From: CBDFHF01 sp965247565
GTDB taxonomy: Bacteria > Pseudomonadota > Gammaproteobacteria > Methylococcales > Methylomonadaceae
Reading direction: 5' to 3'
NCBI GenBank assembly: GCA_965247565.1
Contig: CBDFHF010000003.1
Location: 1,736,001-1,800,000, forward strand
Length of the DNA stretch: 64,000 nucleotides
Shown here: positions 61,496-64,000 of the stretch, one piece after another
Layout: each line of letters begins with the position of its first letter
How positions within the stretch are numbered: position 1 is the stretch's first letter
Translations under genes and position numbers: made by a program
Notes under the pieces: generated by a model
What the model was told of the DNA's origin: nothing
Database searches by the model: none
Seen by the model: the letters and a program-made list of their open reading frames with translations, nothing else

Positions 61496-62185
61496 ATGAA
61501 AAAAACAACTTTTGTTGCGCTGCTACTACTAATATCAAGTCAATGCTTTGCAGGCGCCCTGGAAGAGTCGCTGAACAGCATCGAGACCGAGTGGGCGTCT
61601 ATTTATTACGGTGAAGCTGACTCAAAGCAAGGTTCTGCCTATCTGAGTCTCATTGAAAAAACCGAGCAACTGACTAAACAGTTCCCTGATAAGGCCGAAC
61701 CCATCATTTGGCAGGCCGTGGTTAAGTCTTCTTACGCTGACCATCAAGATGCCATTTCCGCTTTGGAATCCATCAATAATGCGCGTGATTTGCTGGTTAA
61801 AGCCATTGCCATTAACCCGAAGGCTATGGGCGGTTCGGCTTACGTTACCTTGGGCACGCTCTATTACATGGTGCCTAGTTGGCCAGTCGGGTTTGGTGAT
61901 ACCGAAGAAGCCAAAAAATTGCTGGAAGCTGCGTTAAAAATTAATCCGGATGGTATCGATGCCAATTATTTTTATGGCGATTTTTTGCTGTCAACCAACC
62001 ATGCTGCCGATGCGGTCAAATATTTTGAACATGCCGCCGCGGCGCCATCACGCCCTGAGCAATTATTTTCTGATAATAAACTTAAGGAAGAAGCCAGTTT
62101 GGCGTTGAAGAATGCAAATCACCGTAAAGTAAATGGCGCCAAGAATGTATTTTTATCGCTGTTCAATTCGGCGAACGCCAAATAA
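61496..62185 (+). CDS. exported TPR-repeat protein
   Basis: A 229-residue protein with a signal peptide (about 1-19, ending CFAG). The mature part has helices in TPR spacing: ALESINNARDLLVKAIAINPKAMG, DTEEAKKLLEAALKINPDGIDANYFYGDFLL, HAADAVKYFEHAAAAP. A typical TPR of periplasmic assembly or binding type, target unknown. The ATG at 61496 gives the clean signal; a start at 61430 overlaps the CYTH gene. No partner nearby. Confidence 0.78.
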   Translation: MKKTTFVALLLLISSQCFAGALEESLNSIETEWASIYYGEADSKQGSAYLSLIEKTEQLTKQFPDKAEPIIWQAVVKSSYADHQDAISALESINNARDLLVKAIAINPKAMGGSAYVTLGTLYYMVPSWPVGFGDTEEAKKLLEAALKINPDGIDANYFYGDFLLSTNHAADAVKYFEHAAAAPSRPEQLFSDNKLKEEASLALKNANHRKVNGAKNVFLSLFNSANAK

Positions 62186-62224
62186 GGCACATAGAAAGAT
62201 TTAATTCAGTTAGGATTTGGCAAG

Positions 62225-62420
62225 CAATCATTTTTCGATTCTCCTGTAGGGGCGAATTCATTCACCACGGGCGATTAAAACGCTCCTACAAATATACTCG
62301 TGTCAATTCGGGCAAGTTTTTCACCGTATCCTCAACTGAAAGCGCTGCTGCATGAAAACTGCACAAGACCCAGATAAGGAGTGAGCTGGATTTCGTCCAC
62401 TCCATGTCCTTAGCTGTTAT
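62225..62420. repeat. short gap with the CTCCTGTAGGGGCGAATTC-type repeat
   Basis: CTCCTGTAGGGGCGAATTCA (near 62240) and the later reverse-oriented CGCTCCTACA (near 62280-62290) form an imperfect long inverted pair. This GTAGGGGCGAATTC form looks like a widely scattered bacterial repeat. No gene was seen in the rest. Confidence 0.4.
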
Positions 62421-63236
62421 TCAACTCCGCTTTATGCTGGGGCGCCGTAGTGCGGTAATTCCAGCCAACGCAGTGCCAAACAGCCAGAAGGTGGCGGGTA
62501 TTGGCACGTTGCTTACAACGTTGACGTCGAAGAAGTTAACACTAGCAGTGCCTGAGAGGCTGCCAACCCAACCATCGTTAAATGCTAAGGCGACAGCCAA
62601 AATACCGGCCTCTGCCTTTGATGGCAACCCACCACGAGGAGTGGCAATCGTGTTAAAATTCTGGAAAGCAGACCCCTCTTCAAAAGGATGAACAGATCTC
62701 AAGGTGAAAGCCACGCTGGCACTTCCCTCTTTGTTAAGATCTGTGCCGATATCGGCTGTCAGGCTATAGTTGGCTTTAAAAAGCAAAAGTCCGCTGCCCT
62801 GCACGGTAAAGTCACCATATCTGTTACTGGCGCTGGTAGGGTTGTAGTTGTAATTCGCAAAGATACTGTCAATTGAGGCATTGGCTTTAAGTTGATTAAC
62901 CGAGGTAGACGCAGAGCTCGATCGGTCAGGGCTATACCCAGCTCCCATAGCCGAAGTCCCTGTACTCCAATTTTCGGCACTTTCGAAGGTGCTACTGTCA
63001 TCGCAGTATAAACAGTTTGCATTGGCCTGGCTTCTGTCGAACTGGTTGTTCCAGATCAAAGTCGGCAAGCCATTGCCAATATCAATCGGGGTAATGGTAA
63101 AGGTGCTCCAGTCGATGGTTGCGGTTGCCGTAACTGCTGCGCCAGCGGGCTGCACACTGCAAAGTAGCAAGGGTAGGTAGCAAAATAGTCCGGCTTTAAA
63201 ATTAGGTCGCTTGATTAATTTGGGCAAGTGTTTCAT
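62421..63236 (-). CDS. exported VPIPA-CTERM protein
   Basis: A 271-residue protein with a signal peptide (about 1-33, ending AGA) and a beta-rich body. The C-terminus VPIPATFWLFGTALAGITALRR is a VPLPA-CTERM tail: motif, hydrophobic stretch and basic end, with only a few more residues. It should be sorted and cut by an exosortase, which is not encoded in this window. CLYCDDSS supplies two cysteines near residue 78. The body matches nothing I recognise. A shared spacer with a perfect FNR/ANR box lies upstream. Confidence 0.8.
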   Translation of the reverse strand: MKHLPKLIKRPNFKAGLFCYLPLLLCSVQPAGAAVTATATIDWSTFTITPIDIGNGLPTLIWNNQFDRSQANANCLYCDDSSTFESAENWSTGTSAMGAGYSPDRSSSASTSVNQLKANASIDSIFANYNYNPTSASNRYGDFTVQGSGLLLFKANYSLTADIGTDLNKEGSASVAFTLRSVHPFEEGSAFQNFNTIATPRGGLPSKAEAGILAVALAFNDGWVGSLSGTASVNFFDVNVVSNVPIPATFWLFGTALAGITALRRPSIKRS

Positions 63237-63544
63237 AGTGGTATCTCCCTGTACTAACTGAATATGAGTAAATAATGATTAACGTCCATTAATGAAACCT
63301 CGCTGGATAATTTCTTGACTTTTGTTAAAAAAATATCGACAGCCCACTCCTTAACTAACGGACAGAAGGAGTCTATCATAGTAAGAAATAGCCTACCTTG
63401 ATTTAAATCAAACATATCAGCTATTTTTATCTAAAGTTATTAGAAGTATTGCATTATCAATATCTTTAAGTGCCACTAAATGCTTATAATTGCGCTGGGT
63501 GGTTTTGTTGAACAGATTTGAGTCAGTTAATTCAGGAAAAGTAA
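63237..63544. promoter_or_regulatory. divergent spacer with a perfect FNR/ANR-type box
   Basis: TTGATTTAAATCAA at 63398-63411 fits TTGAT-N4-ATCAA without mismatch. It lies 134 bp before the plus-strand lipoprotein ATG and about 160 bp before the minus-strand gene's ATG. TATCTA at about 63429-63434 could be a -10 for the plus strand near the class II distance. Control by an FNR/ANR/CRP-family factor under low oxygen is inference. Confidence 0.6.
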
Positions 63545-64000
63545 ATGAAGTTAGGCGTTAATGTTTTAATGGGTATCGCCATGTTGGGCTTATCAGCTTG
63601 CGCTACGCAAGAACCAAAGCAAGATTTGGAAACCGTGCTAACTAGCGATGATATATCCGCTCTAGCCAATGATGCCGCGAAGGCTTCAGGGAAAGAGCCT
63701 CCCAAAACCGTCAAAAAGAACGGTAAAACTTTAGATTTGGTCAGGATAATGGACGGTGGCGCCTGTAAAAATGATTACCAGGGCGTTAAAGGTGAGTTTC
63801 TTGTGTATGCAAACGCGCAGGATATAGAACGAATCAAGTCACAGAAGGGTTCGGAAATATTCGCTGAATTTGAGAACAAAATTCAGCGTTTCTCAACAAC
63901 GACTTTGGAACAGGTGGTTGACGAATCTAATCTCTCAGAAGACCCGTTTGCCACCGGAGCAGAAGATGCCCAGTTAAAGCTGGCCAGACAATTGCGTAAA
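63545..64000 (+). CDS. lipoprotein of unknown function (3' end outside window)
   Basis: The gene runs off the right edge after 152 codons. It begins MKLGVNVLMGIAMLGLSACATQEPK, a lipoprotein signal with lipobox LSAC (Cys19); Ala follows at +2. The mature part has no recognised domain in the visible length; it is mostly charged helix (DIERIKSQKGSEIFAEFENK) and contains one Cys in GGACKNDYQG. The frame is open to the last base. A good FNR/ANR-type box lies upstream. Confidence 0.72.
   Translation, partial: MKLGVNVLMGIAMLGLSACATQEPKQDLETVLTSDDISALANDAAKASGKEPPKTVKKNGKTLDLVRIMDGGACKNDYQGVKGEFLVYANAQDIERIKSQKGSEIFAEFENKIQRFSTTTLEQVVDESNLSEDPFATGAEDAQLKLARQLRK

Noticed and set aside
1..64000. CRISPR arrays, prophage or conjugative genes
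   Set aside because: No regularly spaced direct repeats, integrase, phage structural or conjugation genes were seen in the window.

Overview
The window looks like chromosomal DNA of a gammaproteobacterium, probably a type I methanotroph (Methylococcales). The support is indirect. It has standard gammaproteobacterial gene clusters (rhodanese-SecB-GpsA-TrmL; EnvC-CtpA; RsmD-CoaD-YfhL ferredoxin; EfpL-RlmG), two exported proteins ending in the VPLPA/VPIPA-x-FWLFG sorting tail common in that order, two PII-Amt pairs, and moderate GC. No methane oxidation gene is present, so the assignment is inference. Almost everything is ordinary core genome; accessory material is confined to a few short stretches.

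Layout. 1-2240: the 3' end of hemF, then a polyprenyl-phosphate sugar-1-phosphate transferase and a VanZ-like gene that overlap. 2297-3991: two minus-strand metal transporters (GDT1/UPF0016 and ZIP). 4330-7172: trmL, gpsA, secB, a rhodanese and an ArsR regulator whose cysteine pair resembles persulfide sensors. 7412-10362: a decayed gpmI remnant followed by intact envC and ctpA. 10604-15749: a small acidic protein, a giant AsmA/DUF748 protein and a VPLPA-CTERM protein. 16192-17044: a ccdAB toxin-antitoxin pair with its own palindromic control region, then tRNA-Arg(CCT). 17151-21005: two glnK-amt operons; the second has a clear sigma-54 promoter with two upstream NtrC-like sites. 21042-21158: an IS3 orfA scrap. 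21449-22725: YchJ and YkgJ-type zinc/iron-cluster proteins.

22830-28092 is the main resistance region: chrB-chrA-Tat-type superoxide dismutase (chromate resistance), followed by DUF3147, HupE/UreJ-like and membrane-anchor genes. 28658-32986 encodes a two-gene RND efflux pump lacking its outer-membrane channel. 33130-36122: glnA divergent from a BBP2-type porin; their intergenic region holds NtrC-like sites and a sigma-54 promoter facing the porin, so glnA, the porin and glnK2-amt2 probably form one nitrogen-limitation regulon. 36356-46745: efpL, rlmG, a DUF11 surface protein, trpD2/ybiB, cyoE, a paired M16 protease operon, rsmD, coaD and ferredoxin. 46874-50646: a 37-residue lipoprotein, an HTTM-DCC fusion and a run of very small membrane or exported proteins. 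50752-55177: metH, yqhA and a glutaredoxin-like gene. 55326-57620: a cysteine-rich lipoprotein with a complete 756-bp IS1-family element placed directly after its stop codon; the transposase is split by a -1 frameshift on an A8 run. 57809-64000: miscellaneous housekeeping and exported proteins (DUF3455, SDR, SodB, CDGSH, CYTH, TPR), a VPIPA-CTERM protein, and a truncated lipoprotein gene behind a perfect FNR/ANR-type box.

I do not see a CRISPR array, a prophage or an obvious large novel system. The most informative items are the nitrogen regulon sites, the metal/chromate block, the putative persulfide-sensing ArsR-rhodanese pair, the gpmI relic and the IS1 frameshift.
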